In this document: positions 1 through 6,772 of the stretch, in pieces | Layout: every line of letters begins with the position of its first letter | Numbering within the stretch: position 1 is the first letter of the stretch | DNA from: Bifidobacteriaceae bacterium | GTDB lineage: Bacteria > Actinomycetota > Actinomycetes > Actinomycetales > WQXJ01 | Assembly (NCBI GenBank): GCA_031261885.1 | Contig: JAISIU010000105.1 | Coordinates: 1 to 7,410, forward strand | DNA: 7,410 bases | Reading direction: 5' to 3' | Notes under the pieces: generated by a model | Told to the model about the DNA's origin: nothing | The model's input: the letters and a program-made list of their open reading frames with translations, nothing else | The model's database searches: none | Made by a program: the position numbers and the translations under genes

Positions 1-641
1 GTGACGACGAGGCGCACCTCGACGGCGGCGATCCCGGCCAACGCGTCGAGGTCGCCTGGGGCGGCCGGCCCGGTCTCGGCCCCGGCCGCGTCGAAGTAGG
101 TGAACGGTTCCGGCCCGACTCCCCGCGCCAGGGTTTCGGTGCGGAACCGGGAGGCGGGGCAGCTCGTGGTCCCGCGCCGCGCCTCGTCGCAGAAGTCGAG
201 CGCGCCAGGTGTCTCGGAGCGCTGGACCGTGCCCTGGAGGACGCCGGCCCCGGTCCGTTCGATCGTGATGCGGACGGGGCGGGCCGCCGCCTGGTCCGCG
301 GCGGCCACCTGCCCGTCGGGAGAGCCGCCGATGAACTCGATCTTGTCGGCGCCCGCCGCCACGAGCGACGGCGTGGCCGTGAGGGTCGGGGTGTCGTGGC
401 CGTCCGGCCCGGACGGGTCCGCCAGCTGGACGGCCCCGAGAGTGCCGAGCGCCCGGTCGATCCACGTGAGCGCCTGGCCCGCCTGGTCGATCCGGCTCTG
501 ACGCTGCTGGGTGGCCGCGTCGTCGCGCCGGGCCGAGAGGCCGAATGCGGTGGCGAGCCCGATCACGAGGACCATGACGGCCGCGGCGATCGACAGCTCG
601 ATGAGCGACAGCCCGGTGTCGCGACCGCGTGGGCCGGACAC
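1..641 (-). CDS. Minor prepilin-like protein (PulJ/PilW type), 3' end beyond the window
   Basis: This gene lies just downstream of pilA and runs off the left edge, so only 213 N-terminal residues are visible. It begins with a short leader, MSGPRGRDTG, followed by LSLIEL. That is a canonical type III prepilin cleavage site: Gly at -1 and Glu at +5 (residue 15), then a hydrophobic helix over residues 16-34. This is the signature of proteins cut by PilD and assembled into pili or pseudopili. The globular part contains a Cys pair (C151, C161) that could form a disulfide loop, and an FTYFDAAG stretch at 180-187 resembling PulJ/PilW-like prepilins. I chose the GTG at 641 because it gives the shortest leader with a perfect cleavage motif. 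It has no clear Shine-Dalgarno sequence. An alternative in-frame GTG at 704 would overlap pilA. The gap to the pilA stop is only 32 nt, so co-transcription is likely. The prepilin assignment is firm; the exact minor-pilin role is inferred. Confidence 0.85.
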   Translation of the reverse strand, partial: MSGPRGRDTGLSLIELSIAAAVMVLVIGLATAFGLSARRDDAATQQRQSRIDQAGQALTWIDRALGTLGAVQLADPSGPDGHDTPTLTATPSLVAAGADKIEFIGGSPDGQVAAADQAAARPVRITIERTGAGVLQGTVQRSETPGALDFCDEARRGTTSCPASRFRTETLARGVGPEPFTYFDAAGAETGPAAPGDLDALAGIAAVEVRLVV

Positions 642-673
642 CGGGCTGCCGCGATCCGCTGCCGAAGCGGTGA

Positions 674-1222
674 TCAGTTCTTGAGGTCCGAACCGCTGGC
701 GCACGTCACGCCCGCCTGCAGGCCGCCCTTGGCGGTGTACGCGAACGTCTTGGACTTGCCCTTGTCGTTGCCCAGGGCGATGCACCAGTCGGTGCTGGTC
801 GGTGTGGCGCCCGCGGCGCCGTCGGCCTGGACGACCTTGACCTCTCCGGCCGCCGTCATGGTCTTGCCGGTCGTGTCCACGAGCCAGACGTTCGCCGAAC
901 GCGCGCTGACGCGGTTGGTATCCACCTCGGCGGCGGCAGCAGTTGCCGCGGTGTCGCTCATGTAGTAGCCGTTGTCGGTCGTGTAGATGGTCGGCACGCC
1001 CGAGTTGTCGACGAAGTAGGTGGCGACCTCCTTGCCGAGGGTCTCCAGGTCCGACTTGGTCGCCGCGTCCTGGGCCTTGGCCCGCTGGGAGAGGAACATC
1101 GGGATCGCGATCGCGGCCAGGATGCCCATGATGATGATGACGATGAGCAGCTCGACCAGCGAGAAGCCGCGGTCGCCCGCGCGCCGCTTGCGGTCCAGGG
1201 AACGCCAGATTGCTTGCATCAT
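674..1222 (-). CDS. pilA: Type IV major pilin PilA (prepilin)
   Basis: This 182-aa prepilin is probably the main pilus subunit. The leader of 19 residues is rich in Arg and Lys and ends in GDRG. Cleavage before F20 would leave FSLVELLIV, with Glu at +5 (E24), followed by the long hydrophobic helix (about 20-41) that forms the fibre core and membrane anchor. The amphipathic helix continues to about residue 70. Two cysteines near the C-terminus (C147, C174) enclose a segment with WCIAL and GGLQAG, matching the disulfide-bonded D-region of type IV pilins, notably actinobacterial ones. The mature length of 163 aa is normal. The frame stays open upstream to an ATG at 1288. I prefer the tandem ATGATG at 1222/1219 because the longer form would have an unusual 41-residue leader. 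A GCGGAA stretch sits just upstream as a modest ribosome site, with a better AAAGGA further away. The gene has its own likely promoter in the gap behind pilC, so it can be expressed well above the ATPase genes. Confidence 0.93.
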   Translation of the reverse strand: MMQAIWRSLDRKRRAGDRGFSLVELLIVIIIMGILAAIAIPMFLSQRAKAQDAATKSDLETLGKEVATYFVDNSGVPTIYTTDNGYYMSDTAATAAAAEVDTNRVSARSANVWLVDTTGKTMTAAGEVKVVQADGAAGATPTSTDWCIALGNDKGKSKTFAYTAKGGLQAGVTCASGSDLKN

Positions 1223-1286
1223 AATTTTCCGCTTGTCCTTTGCACTATGGCGGTGAGAGGCACGAACCGCGGTGCGGGACTGCGCC

Positions 1287-1310
1287 ACTCCTGACGAGGG
1301 GTGTCGGAGT
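1287..1310 (-). other. Potential RNA hairpin in the pilA leader
   Basis: On the minus strand ACTCCGAC pairs with GTC and GGAGT, separated by a single bulged A, around a 7-nt loop (ACCCCTC). The stem is 8 bp. It lies 65 nt upstream of the pilA start. No T-run follows, so it does not look like an intrinsic terminator. A role in mRNA stability or processing is possible but unproven. Confidence 0.4.
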
Positions 1311-1338
1311 AGCCACGGAAGTCGAGGAGCGAGGGGGT

Positions 1339-1355
1339 CCGGGCTTCATGCCCGG
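1339..1355 (-). other. Potential RNA hairpin in the pilA leader (CCGGGC stem)
   Basis: A perfect 6-bp inverted repeat, CCGGGC and GCCCGG, surrounds a 5-nt loop (ATGAA on the minus strand). It sits in the presumed pilA 5' leader. No T-run follows, arguing against termination. Short GC-rich inverted repeats are common by chance at this base composition. Confidence 0.35.
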
Positions 1356-1415
1356 GCGCCGACCGGACCACGGCGCCGATGGCCGCGGCGGGGGCCGCCA
1401 ACCATCGCGTGGGTG

Positions 1416-1443
1416 AACCTATGTAAACCCCGCCGCCCGGCAA
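1416..1443 (-). promoter_or_regulatory. Candidate sigma-70-type promoter for pilA
   Basis: On the minus strand TTGCCG (1443-1438) is followed by a 16-bp spacer and TAGGTT (1421-1416). TTGCCG keeps the TTG core of the -35 box, and TAGGTT fits the relaxed actinobacterial TANNNT -10 pattern. The elements lie in the only clearly AT-richer stretch of the gap. Upstream are two symmetric patches that could bind a regulator: GGAA-N6-TTCC at 1446-1459 and the imperfect palindrome TTCCGC-TTAG-CGCGAA at 1456-1471. Transcription would begin near 1409, giving a leader of about 190 nt. This rests on hexamer matching only. Confidence 0.4.
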
Positions 1444-1551
1444 AAGGAAAGCCTCTTCCGCTTAGCGCGAAAAGTAATTCCTCGGAAATCCGGCCAGAAC
1501 CCGCTGACCTGGAAGGACGGGCCAACCCAATCACGGTAGAAATACCCACCG

Positions 1552-1616
1552 CCGCCCAACCCGGCCACCCGCCATCGGACACGGACCGCCCGACCCGGCC
1601 GCCCGCCATCGGACAC
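1552..1616. repeat. Two-copy 31-bp tandem direct repeat downstream of pilC
   Basis: Copies at 1552-1582 and 1586-1616 match at 29 of 31 positions. Both differences are A-to-G, at copy positions 7 and 16. They are separated by 3 bp (GGA), a period of 34 bp. Each copy ends in GCCATCGGACAC. The period is not a multiple of 3 and no gene covers the repeat. It begins 33 bp beyond the pilC stop. It could be a local duplication, a protein-binding site pair or a remnant. No function can be read from the sequence. Confidence 0.8.
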
Positions 1617-1649
1617 CCCACGGAAAGCGGCCGCGCACCCGCCGCACGC

Positions 1650-2891
1650 TCAGCCGATGGCCGTCGACAACTGGAAGATCGGCAGGTACAGGGCGATCAG
1701 GAGCGCCCCCACGATCGACCCCACGAAAATGATTAGCAACGGCTCGATCATCGAGGTCAGCGACGCGGTCGCCGACTCCACCGCGTCGTCATAGAAACCC
1801 GCGATCCGGTCCAGCATCTGGTCGAGCGCGCCCGCGTCCTCGCCGACGGCGATCATCTGCCGGATCATGGCCGGAAAGACCGGCTCGTCCTCCATCGCCC
1901 GCCCGATCGGCACACCCTCCACGACCTTGGCCCGGACCCGCTTCACGGCCGCCTCGATCACCGTGTTGCCGGCCGTCGCGCCGACGATGTCGAGCGCGTG
2001 GACCACGGGCACGCCCACCCGCGTCATCGTCGCGAAATTGCGGCAGAACCGAGACAACGCCATCTTTCGGGCCAGCTCGCCGAACAGCGGCGCCCCGAGC
2101 TTCTTCGGGTCGATGAACGCCCGCACGCGCGGGGCGTTCTTCATGCGGCGCCACCACACGCCGCCCACCACGGCGACGGCCAGCACGGGCCAGATCGCCA
2201 CCTTCATCCCGTCCGACAGCCACACGAGCACGCGCGTCGGCGCCGGCAGCTGGGAACCGAGCGACTCGAAGATGCCGGAGAAGATCGGCACGATGAACAG
2301 CAGCATCGCGATGACGACGACCACGGCGAAAACCAGCACCAACACCGGATACGTCATCGCCGACTTCACGGTGTGGCGCAGCTTGATCGACTTCTCCGTG
2401 GTCTCCGCCACGGTGTTCAGCACCTGGTCGAGGAAGCCGCCCTCCTCCCCGGCGCGGATCATCGCGATCGTCACCGGGTCGAACACCTCGGGGTGTTCCG
2501 CGAAACCCTCGGCCAGCGTGCCGCCGTTCTCCACGACCCCCGCGATCTCGCGGATCACGCGCCCCAGCTTCGGATTGTCCGTCTGCTCCGCCAGCACGGT
2601 CAGGGCGCTCACCAGCGACAGGCCGGAGTTCACCATCGTCGCCAACTGCCTCAGCGCGACAACCGTGTCCTTCGGCTTGATGCGGCCCCCGCCGAGCTTC
2701 AGCTCGCGGTTCAGGCCCGTGTTCTGGACCGGCTCGATGGCCGTGACGAGCAGGCCGCGCTCCCTCAGGTAAGCGGCGACGGCCCGCTCGTTCGGGGCCT
2801 CGATGCGCTGCGAGCGCGTGGTCCCATCCGGCCCGATGGCCGTGTACTCGAACGTCTTGGCGGCGCGTGCAGCCGGTGCCACGGCTCTCAC
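1650..2891 (-). CDS. pilC: Type IV pilus inner-membrane platform protein PilC
   Basis: PilC/GspF-family polytopic membrane protein, 413 aa from this start and of normal length. It sits at the base of the pilus and couples PilB and PilT motion to pilin insertion or removal. The N-terminus FEYTAIGPDG (14-23) is typical. Two T2SSF repeats follow (about 75-200 and 278-400), each with the family's paired motif: AGEEGGFLDQVL near 147 and VGEDAGALDQML near 349. Hydrophobic segments lie at about 181-206, 231-247 and 382-404. The last runs into the conserved LYLPIFQL near the C-terminus. I chose the GTG at 2891 because it overlaps the pilT stop by 4 nt (GTGA), the usual coupled arrangement. A GTG at 2882 is almost as good and has AGGA 10 nt upstream. 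The open frame reaches an ATG at 2969, but that adds only a Pro/Gly-rich stretch overlapping pilT. It is the last gene of the coupled block. Confidence 0.96.
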   Translation of the reverse strand: MRAVAPAARAAKTFEYTAIGPDGTTRSQRIEAPNERAVAAYLRERGLLVTAIEPVQNTGLNRELKLGGGRIKPKDTVVALRQLATMVNSGLSLVSALTVLAEQTDNPKLGRVIREIAGVVENGGTLAEGFAEHPEVFDPVTIAMIRAGEEGGFLDQVLNTVAETTEKSIKLRHTVKSAMTYPVLVLVFAVVVVIAMLLFIVPIFSGIFESLGSQLPAPTRVLVWLSDGMKVAIWPVLAVAVVGGVWWRRMKNAPRVRAFIDPKKLGAPLFGELARKMALSRFCRNFATMTRVGVPVVHALDIVGATAGNTVIEAAVKRVRAKVVEGVPIGRAMEDEPVFPAMIRQMIAVGEDAGALDQMLDRIAGFYDDAVESATASLTSMIEPLLIIFVGSIVGALLIALYLPIFQLSTAIG

Positions 2892-4069
2892 ATCCTTCCG
2901 AGGGGCCGGGCCGGGGCCGCCTGCTGCAGCGAGCCCAGGCCCTGGTTCATGCGGACCAAGCGGCCGCACATCTTGTCGAATTCACGGGGCTGGCGCGCCC
3001 GCTCCAGCCCCGTCTCGTACCGGATCCGGTGCCCGCGGACGAGCTCCGCCAGCGACTGGTCCAACGTGTGCATGCCGAGGTCCCGGCCCGTTTGCAACGC
3101 GCCATAGATCTGGTGCAGGCGGCCGTCGCGGATCAGCGCCCGGATCGCCGGCGTCGCGACCATGACCTCCGTGGCCGCCACGCGACCCGTGGCGTCGGCC
3201 GTGGGGCACAACGTCTGCGAGACGACGGCCTGGAGCGTCGACGCGAGCTGGGTGCGGATCTGGTCCTGCTGCGGGCCGGGGAACTCGTCGACGATCCTCG
3301 TGATCGACTCGGCCGTGTCCTGCGTGTGGATCGTCGCGAACACGAGGTGGCCCGTCTCGGCCGCCCTCAGCGCGATCGCCATCGTCTCCCGGTCCCGCAT
3401 CTCGCCGACCAGGATGATGTCGGGGTCCTGCCTGAGAGCCCGCTTCAGCGCCTGGGCGAAGGACTTCGTGTCCACGCCGACCTCGCGCTGCGCCACGATG
3501 CACCGGTTCGAGGTGTGGAGGAACTCGATCGGGTCCTCGATCGTGATGATGTGGTCCGCCCGCGTCCGGTTCGCCACGTCGATCAGCGCGGCCAGCGTGG
3601 TCGATTTGCCGGACCCCGTCGGCCCGCACACGAGCACGAGCCCGCGCGGCAGACCCGCCAACGACGCCAGGGAGGCCGGCATGCCGAGCTGCGCCAACGA
3701 CTTGATCTCGCGCGGGATCACACGGAAGGCCGCCCCGATGGTGCCGCGCTGCCAGAACAGGTTGGCGCGAAAACTCACCCGGTCCCCGAGACTGTAGGAG
3801 TAGTCGAGCTCCATCTCTTCCTCGAACAGGGCCCGTTGGCGCGGCGTGATGGTCCCCATCAGCGCCTCGAAGAGCTCCTCCTGGCGCAGCGGCGGGTGGC
3901 CCGGGACCGGACCGAGCCGGCCGTTGGCACGGATCCCCGGCGGCAACCCCACCTCCAGGTGCAGGTCGGAACCACCGTGCTCGAAGCAGTACACCAGGAC
4001 GCGGTCGATGTCGAAACAGCCGGCCCGCGCGGCCGGGACCGTCCTCTGATACTCCAGGTCAACGCTCAT
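2888..4069 (-). CDS. pilT: Type IV pilus retraction ATPase PilT
   Basis: Cytoplasmic hexameric secretion-type ATPase that powers pilus disassembly. The 393-aa protein has the N-terminal motif SDLHLEVGLPPGIRANGRL (34-52). The Walker A loop GPTGSGKST is at 149-157, the Walker B region DIILVGEMRD at 217-226 and a His-box segment GHLVFATIHT at 240-249. The feature that separates PilT from PilB is the C-terminal AIRALIRDGRLHQIY (308-322), the counterpart of the AIRNLIREGK signature needed for retraction in studied PilT proteins, followed by LQTGRDLGMHTLDQSL. There is no tetracysteine zinc motif, as expected for PilT. It is slightly longer than typical, with about 20 extra residues before the SDLHL motif and a tail after about 355. 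The ATG lies 1 nt after the pilB stop (TGACATG), so translation is probably coupled. PilU is the main alternative; the signature and its position between pilB and pilC favour PilT. Confidence 0.96.
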   Translation of the reverse strand: MSVDLEYQRTVPAARAGCFDIDRVLVYCFEHGGSDLHLEVGLPPGIRANGRLGPVPGHPPLRQEELFEALMGTITPRQRALFEEEMELDYSYSLGDRVSFRANLFWQRGTIGAAFRVIPREIKSLAQLGMPASLASLAGLPRGLVLVCGPTGSGKSTTLAALIDVANRTRADHIITIEDPIEFLHTSNRCIVAQREVGVDTKSFAQALKRALRQDPDIILVGEMRDRETMAIALRAAETGHLVFATIHTQDTAESITRIVDEFPGPQQDQIRTQLASTLQAVVSQTLCPTADATGRVAATEVMVATPAIRALIRDGRLHQIYGALQTGRDLGMHTLDQSLAELVRGHRIRYETGLERARQPREFDKMCGRLVRMNQGLGSLQQAAPARPLGRM

Positions 4070-4070
4070 G

Positions 4071-5762
4071 TCAGGCCGACACCACCCTCACGATCTCCTC
4101 GGCGGACGTCATGCCCGCCAGGACTTTGGCCCAGCCGTCCTGGGCCAGTCGGACCATGCCCTCGCTCTCGGCGAGGGCGGCCACCTCGTTCGAGCTGGGC
4201 TGCGCGACGGCCAGCCGCTCGATCTCCTTGCTCACGGGCATCACCTCGTGGACGGCCAGGCGGCCGCGATAGCCCGTGCGCGCGCAGGCCGGGCAGCCGC
4301 CCGGCCGGTACAGCGCGGGCGCGGCCCCCCGCGCCGGATCCAGGCCCATGAGCCGCATCTCCGCCTCGCTGGCCGGGACCGCCTCGCGGCAGCGCACGCA
4401 CAGCCGCCTCACGAGCCGCTGCGCGACGACGCAGTCCAGGGCCGAACCGACGAGGAACGGTTCGACGCCCATCTCGATCAGCCGTGTGATGGCCGATGGC
4501 GCGTCGTTCGTGTGGAGCGTGGACAGGACCAGGTGGCCCGTCAGCGCCGCCTCGGTCGCGATCGTGGCCGTCTCGTGATCGCGGATCTCGCCGACCAGCA
4601 CGACATCCGGGTCCGCGCGCAGGATCGAGCGCAGCGCCGCCGCGAACGTGAGCCCGGCCTTCGGATTGACCTGGACCTGGTTGACGCCGGCCATGCGGTA
4701 TTCGACCGGGTCCTCGATCGTGATGATGTTGATCTCGGGCCTGGCGATCGCGTGCAGCGTCGCGTACAGCGTGGTCGATTTGCCCGACCCGGTGGGCCCC
4801 GTCACGAGGATCATGCCGTAGGGCCTGCGGAAGCTGCGCTCGTAAAGCGTCCGGTTGCGCTCCGAGAAGGCGAGTTCGCTGAGCCCGAGTGTCGTGTTCT
4901 TCGTGTCGAGCACGCGCATCACGACCTTCTCCCCCCACACCGTCGGCAGCGTCGCCACGCGCAGGTCCACGGCCTTGCCGCCCTCGGTCACGCTCATGCG
5001 CCCGTCCTGCGGCTTGCGCCGCTCCGCGATGTCGATGTCGGAGAGGATCTTGACGCGCGAGATCACCTGGTGCTCGATCGACTTCGGCACGGACTGGGTC
5101 TCGTGCAGCACCCCGTCGATCCGGTAACGCACCCGCATGTCGTGTTCGCCGGGCTCGAGGTGAATGTCCGAGGCGCCATCCTGGATGGCCTGGCTGATCA
5201 GCAGGCTCACGTAGCGCACGACGGGCGAATCGTCGCCGATCGCCTCGACGCCCTTGCCCGCGTCGGCCTGGCCGGCGCGGACGTCGCTCTCCGCCTGCCG
5301 TTCCTCCATCGACTGGGACAGGCCCTCGATCTCCCGGTCGGACCGCACGTGGCGGGCGATCGCCCGGTCGAGGACCGTCGGCGCGGCGACCACGGGCACG
5401 ATGGGGCGGCGCAGCACCGAACGCAGGTCATCGAGGGCCAGCAGGTCGCCCGGCTCGCTCATCGCGACGAGCACGGCGTCGCCCTCCGTCGCGTACGGCA
5501 ACACGCGGTGTCGTTTCGCCAACGCTCCCGGGATCAAGGCGACGGCCGCATGGTCCACGGCGATCTCGTCGAGGTCGACGAAGGCGAGGCCGGCCCGCCG
5601 GGCCAAGAGCCGCACCATCCGGTCCTCGCCGATCACGCCGCGCGCCACGAGGGCCTGTGCCAGCGACCAGCCGTTCGCCTCCTCGGCGTCCGCGACCTCC
5701 AGCAGCTGTTCCCGCGTGACCGCGCCCTCGGCCAGCAGCCACTCCCCGAGCAATGCCGTCAT
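4071..5762 (-). CDS. pilB: Type IV pilus assembly ATPase PilB (GspE/PulE family)
   Basis: Cytoplasmic hexameric ATPase driving pilus extension with PilC. The 563-aa length is normal for the family. Residues 1-140 form a GspE N-terminal (MshEN-like) region. Residues about 195-285 are the N2 domain, with GASDIHLEP and the RYRIDGVL motif. The catalytic domain has Walker A GPTGSGKST (322-330), an Asp-box region IITIEDPVEY (346-355), Walker B PDVVLVGEIRD (385-395) and a His-box segment TGHLVLSTLHTND (408-420). Four cysteines, C455/C458 and C490/C493, form the CxxC...CxxC zinc site that marks PilB/GspE rather than PilT. The N-terminal region follows the MshEN pattern, but positions usually Arg and Gln in c-di-GMP-binding versions are Leu4 and Glu27 in repeat one and Ser33 and Arg55 in repeat two, so nucleotide binding there is doubtful. 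The ATG overlaps the preceding stop by 4 nt (ATGA), and pilT follows after 1 nt. Confidence 0.97.
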   Translation of the reverse strand: MTALLGEWLLAEGAVTREQLLEVADAEEANGWSLAQALVARGVIGEDRMVRLLARRAGLAFVDLDEIAVDHAAVALIPGALAKRHRVLPYATEGDAVLVAMSEPGDLLALDDLRSVLRRPIVPVVAAPTVLDRAIARHVRSDREIEGLSQSMEERQAESDVRAGQADAGKGVEAIGDDSPVVRYVSLLISQAIQDGASDIHLEPGEHDMRVRYRIDGVLHETQSVPKSIEHQVISRVKILSDIDIAERRKPQDGRMSVTEGGKAVDLRVATLPTVWGEKVVMRVLDTKNTTLGLSELAFSERNRTLYERSFRRPYGMILVTGPTGSGKSTTLYATLHAIARPEINIITIEDPVEYRMAGVNQVQVNPKAGLTFAAALRSILRADPDVVLVGEIRDHETATIATEAALTGHLVLSTLHTNDAPSAITRLIEMGVEPFLVGSALDCVVAQRLVRRLCVRCREAVPASEAEMRLMGLDPARGAAPALYRPGGCPACARTGYRGRLAVHEVMPVSKEIERLAVAQPSSNEVAALAESEGMVRLAQDGWAKVLAGMTSAEEIVRVVSA

Positions 5763-6661
5763 GAGGCTGTCGCCCCGGCCAAGACGAACCGCCGCAGTTG
5801 GTCCGCCTCATCGGCGGCCCGGCTCAACCTGTCGTGATCCGGGCCCGGGCCGTCCGGCTCCCTGACCGACAGGCGGCCCAGTTCGCACAGCGCCGCGCTC
5901 CGCATCGCCGCGTCGCACGCCCGCCCCGCTGGCCGCGCCACGTTGGCGGCCTCACCCCCGGGCGCCGGCCCCATGACGGGACCGGACTGGCCGAAGCCGC
6001 CGGCTGGTGCGGGGGCGGGCGCCGCCACGGGTCCCGTGTGCCGCGGGGCTCCGACCGGCACCGCGGCCGTGGCGGGGGCGAACCCGCCCCCGACGATCTC
6101 CGGGGGTCCGAAGCCTGACGCCGCGGGCTCGGCGACGCCGGTCTCCCCCCATCCGGCAGGCGGTAGCGGCTCGGGCGTGGGTGCTGCGAGCGGCGCCTCA
6201 CGCTCGACCGTTCCGTCCTCGGGCCGGCGCAACTGCCTGTCGGCGTAGCGCCGCAGTCCTACCACCACGTCCTCCAGCGCGCGCAACGCCGTCAGCGCCT
6301 CCGATGCGGTCTCGACCGAGGCGAGCGTCGTGACGAGCTCGCCGGCACGGGCGAGCAACCAGCGCCCCCGGTGGTGGGACCGCGGCGGCGCGCCGGCCGG
6401 CGCCGCGGCCGGGACCGGTGAAACCTTCGGCTCCGGCGCCGCCACGTCAAAGGAGTCGGTGGCGGCGGGCGCGGCGGGCGCGGACCGGCCGCAGGTGGTG
6501 GCTTGGACCTCCGGGTACGCGGTCCACGGCCCTTCGAATGAGCTCGCGGCGGCGCCTCCCCACGGGACAGTGGCCGCTTGGAACCCGTCACCGGCGCCGT
6601 CCGGGACGACGGCGGTCTCGTCGGGGATGGTCTCGCCCTTGGTGCCCTTGCGGCGTCTCAT
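5759..6661 (-). CDS. Unrecognised Pro/Ala-rich protein coupled to pilB
   Basis: I do not recognise a family for this 300-aa protein. It begins with a basic MRRRKGTKGE. Low-complexity, probably disordered Ala/Pro/Gly-rich stretches follow at about 20-97 and 150-245. Between them residues about 99-146 look alpha-helical and charged (RGRWLLARAGELV through GLRRYADRQLRR). The C-terminus has helical segments at about 246-268 and 277-296. There is no signal peptide, membrane segment, nucleotide-binding loop or prepilin motif, so it is probably cytoplasmic. Start choice: the frame opens at 6712, but the ATG at 6661 has AGGAG 7 nt upstream, the best ribosome site in the window. Its stop overlaps the pilB start (ATGA), and it heads the pilBTC block. 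A role as an accessory, scaffold or regulator of the pilus motor is inferred from position only. Disordered sequence diverges fast, so homologues may be hard to find by plain sequence search. Confidence 0.8.
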   Translation of the reverse strand: MRRRKGTKGETIPDETAVVPDGAGDGFQAATVPWGGAAASSFEGPWTAYPEVQATTCGRSAPAAPAATDSFDVAAPEPKVSPVPAAAPAGAPPRSHHRGRWLLARAGELVTTLASVETASEALTALRALEDVVVGLRRYADRQLRRPEDGTVEREAPLAAPTPEPLPPAGWGETGVAEPAASGFGPPEIVGGGFAPATAAVPVGAPRHTGPVAAPAPAPAGGFGQSGPVMGPAPGGEAANVARPAGRACDAAMRSAALCELGRLSVREPDGPGPDHDRLSRAADEADQLRRFVLAGATAS

Positions 6662-6668
6662 GTGTCGT

Positions 6669-6673
6669 CTCCT
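6669..6673 (-). promoter_or_regulatory. Strong Shine-Dalgarno site for the pilB-upstream gene
   Basis: AGGAG on the minus strand, 7 nt before the ATG at 6661. It decides the start of the 300-aa protein against the longer open frame beginning at 6712, and it supports this gene being truly translated. Confidence 0.8.
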
Positions 6674-6772
6674 AGTCGGCGCATCGGGGAACGGCCCACC
6701 CGGCCGTGACAACGCAGGGGCGGCCGTCGAATGGCGATACCGCTGTCAGTGAAACCGAGACATGGGCGCGAA

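Larger units (their letters stand above)
1223..1649. other. 427-bp non-coding gap between pilC and pilA
   Basis: I see no convincing gene on either strand here. Short open frames exist but lack family features and partly reflect the tandem repeat. Reading on the minus strand, the gap holds the pilC 3' end, a GC-rich tandem repeat (1552-1616), an AT-richer stretch (about 1416-1500) with promoter-like hexamers, and about 190 nt of leader before the pilA start with two hairpin-forming segments. The composition shift relative to the flanking genes suggests a regulatory role. That role is inferred. Confidence 0.7.

Noticed and set aside
1223..1500. c-di-GMP (GEMM) or ydaO-type riboswitch upstream of pilA
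   Set aside because: Some short pieces (for example GGTTCACCC near 1415) resemble riboswitch fragments, but I could not find the conserved cores in the right order. A covariance-model search would settle it.
1552..1616. Tandem repeat as a CRISPR fragment
   Set aside because: There are only two copies separated by 3 bp, so there is no spacer, and no cas genes are present.
1219..1621. Small minus-strand frames of 65-91 codons in the pilC-pilA gap
   Set aside because: They lack ribosome sites and family features. Two of them run through the tandem repeat and the promoter-like segment.
1620..1645. Intrinsic terminator after pilC
   Set aside because: GCGGC and GCCGC can pair around a 9-nt loop followed by only TTT. 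The stem is short, the loop long and the T-run poor. I could not support a terminator call.
2867..5837. Long plus-strand open frames (494 codons at 2867-4351 and 589 codons at 4068-5837)
   Set aside because: They lie antisense to pilT and pilB, which carry clear catalytic motifs. Long antisense frames are a byproduct of high third-position GC. Their translations are Arg/His/Asp-rich without family features.
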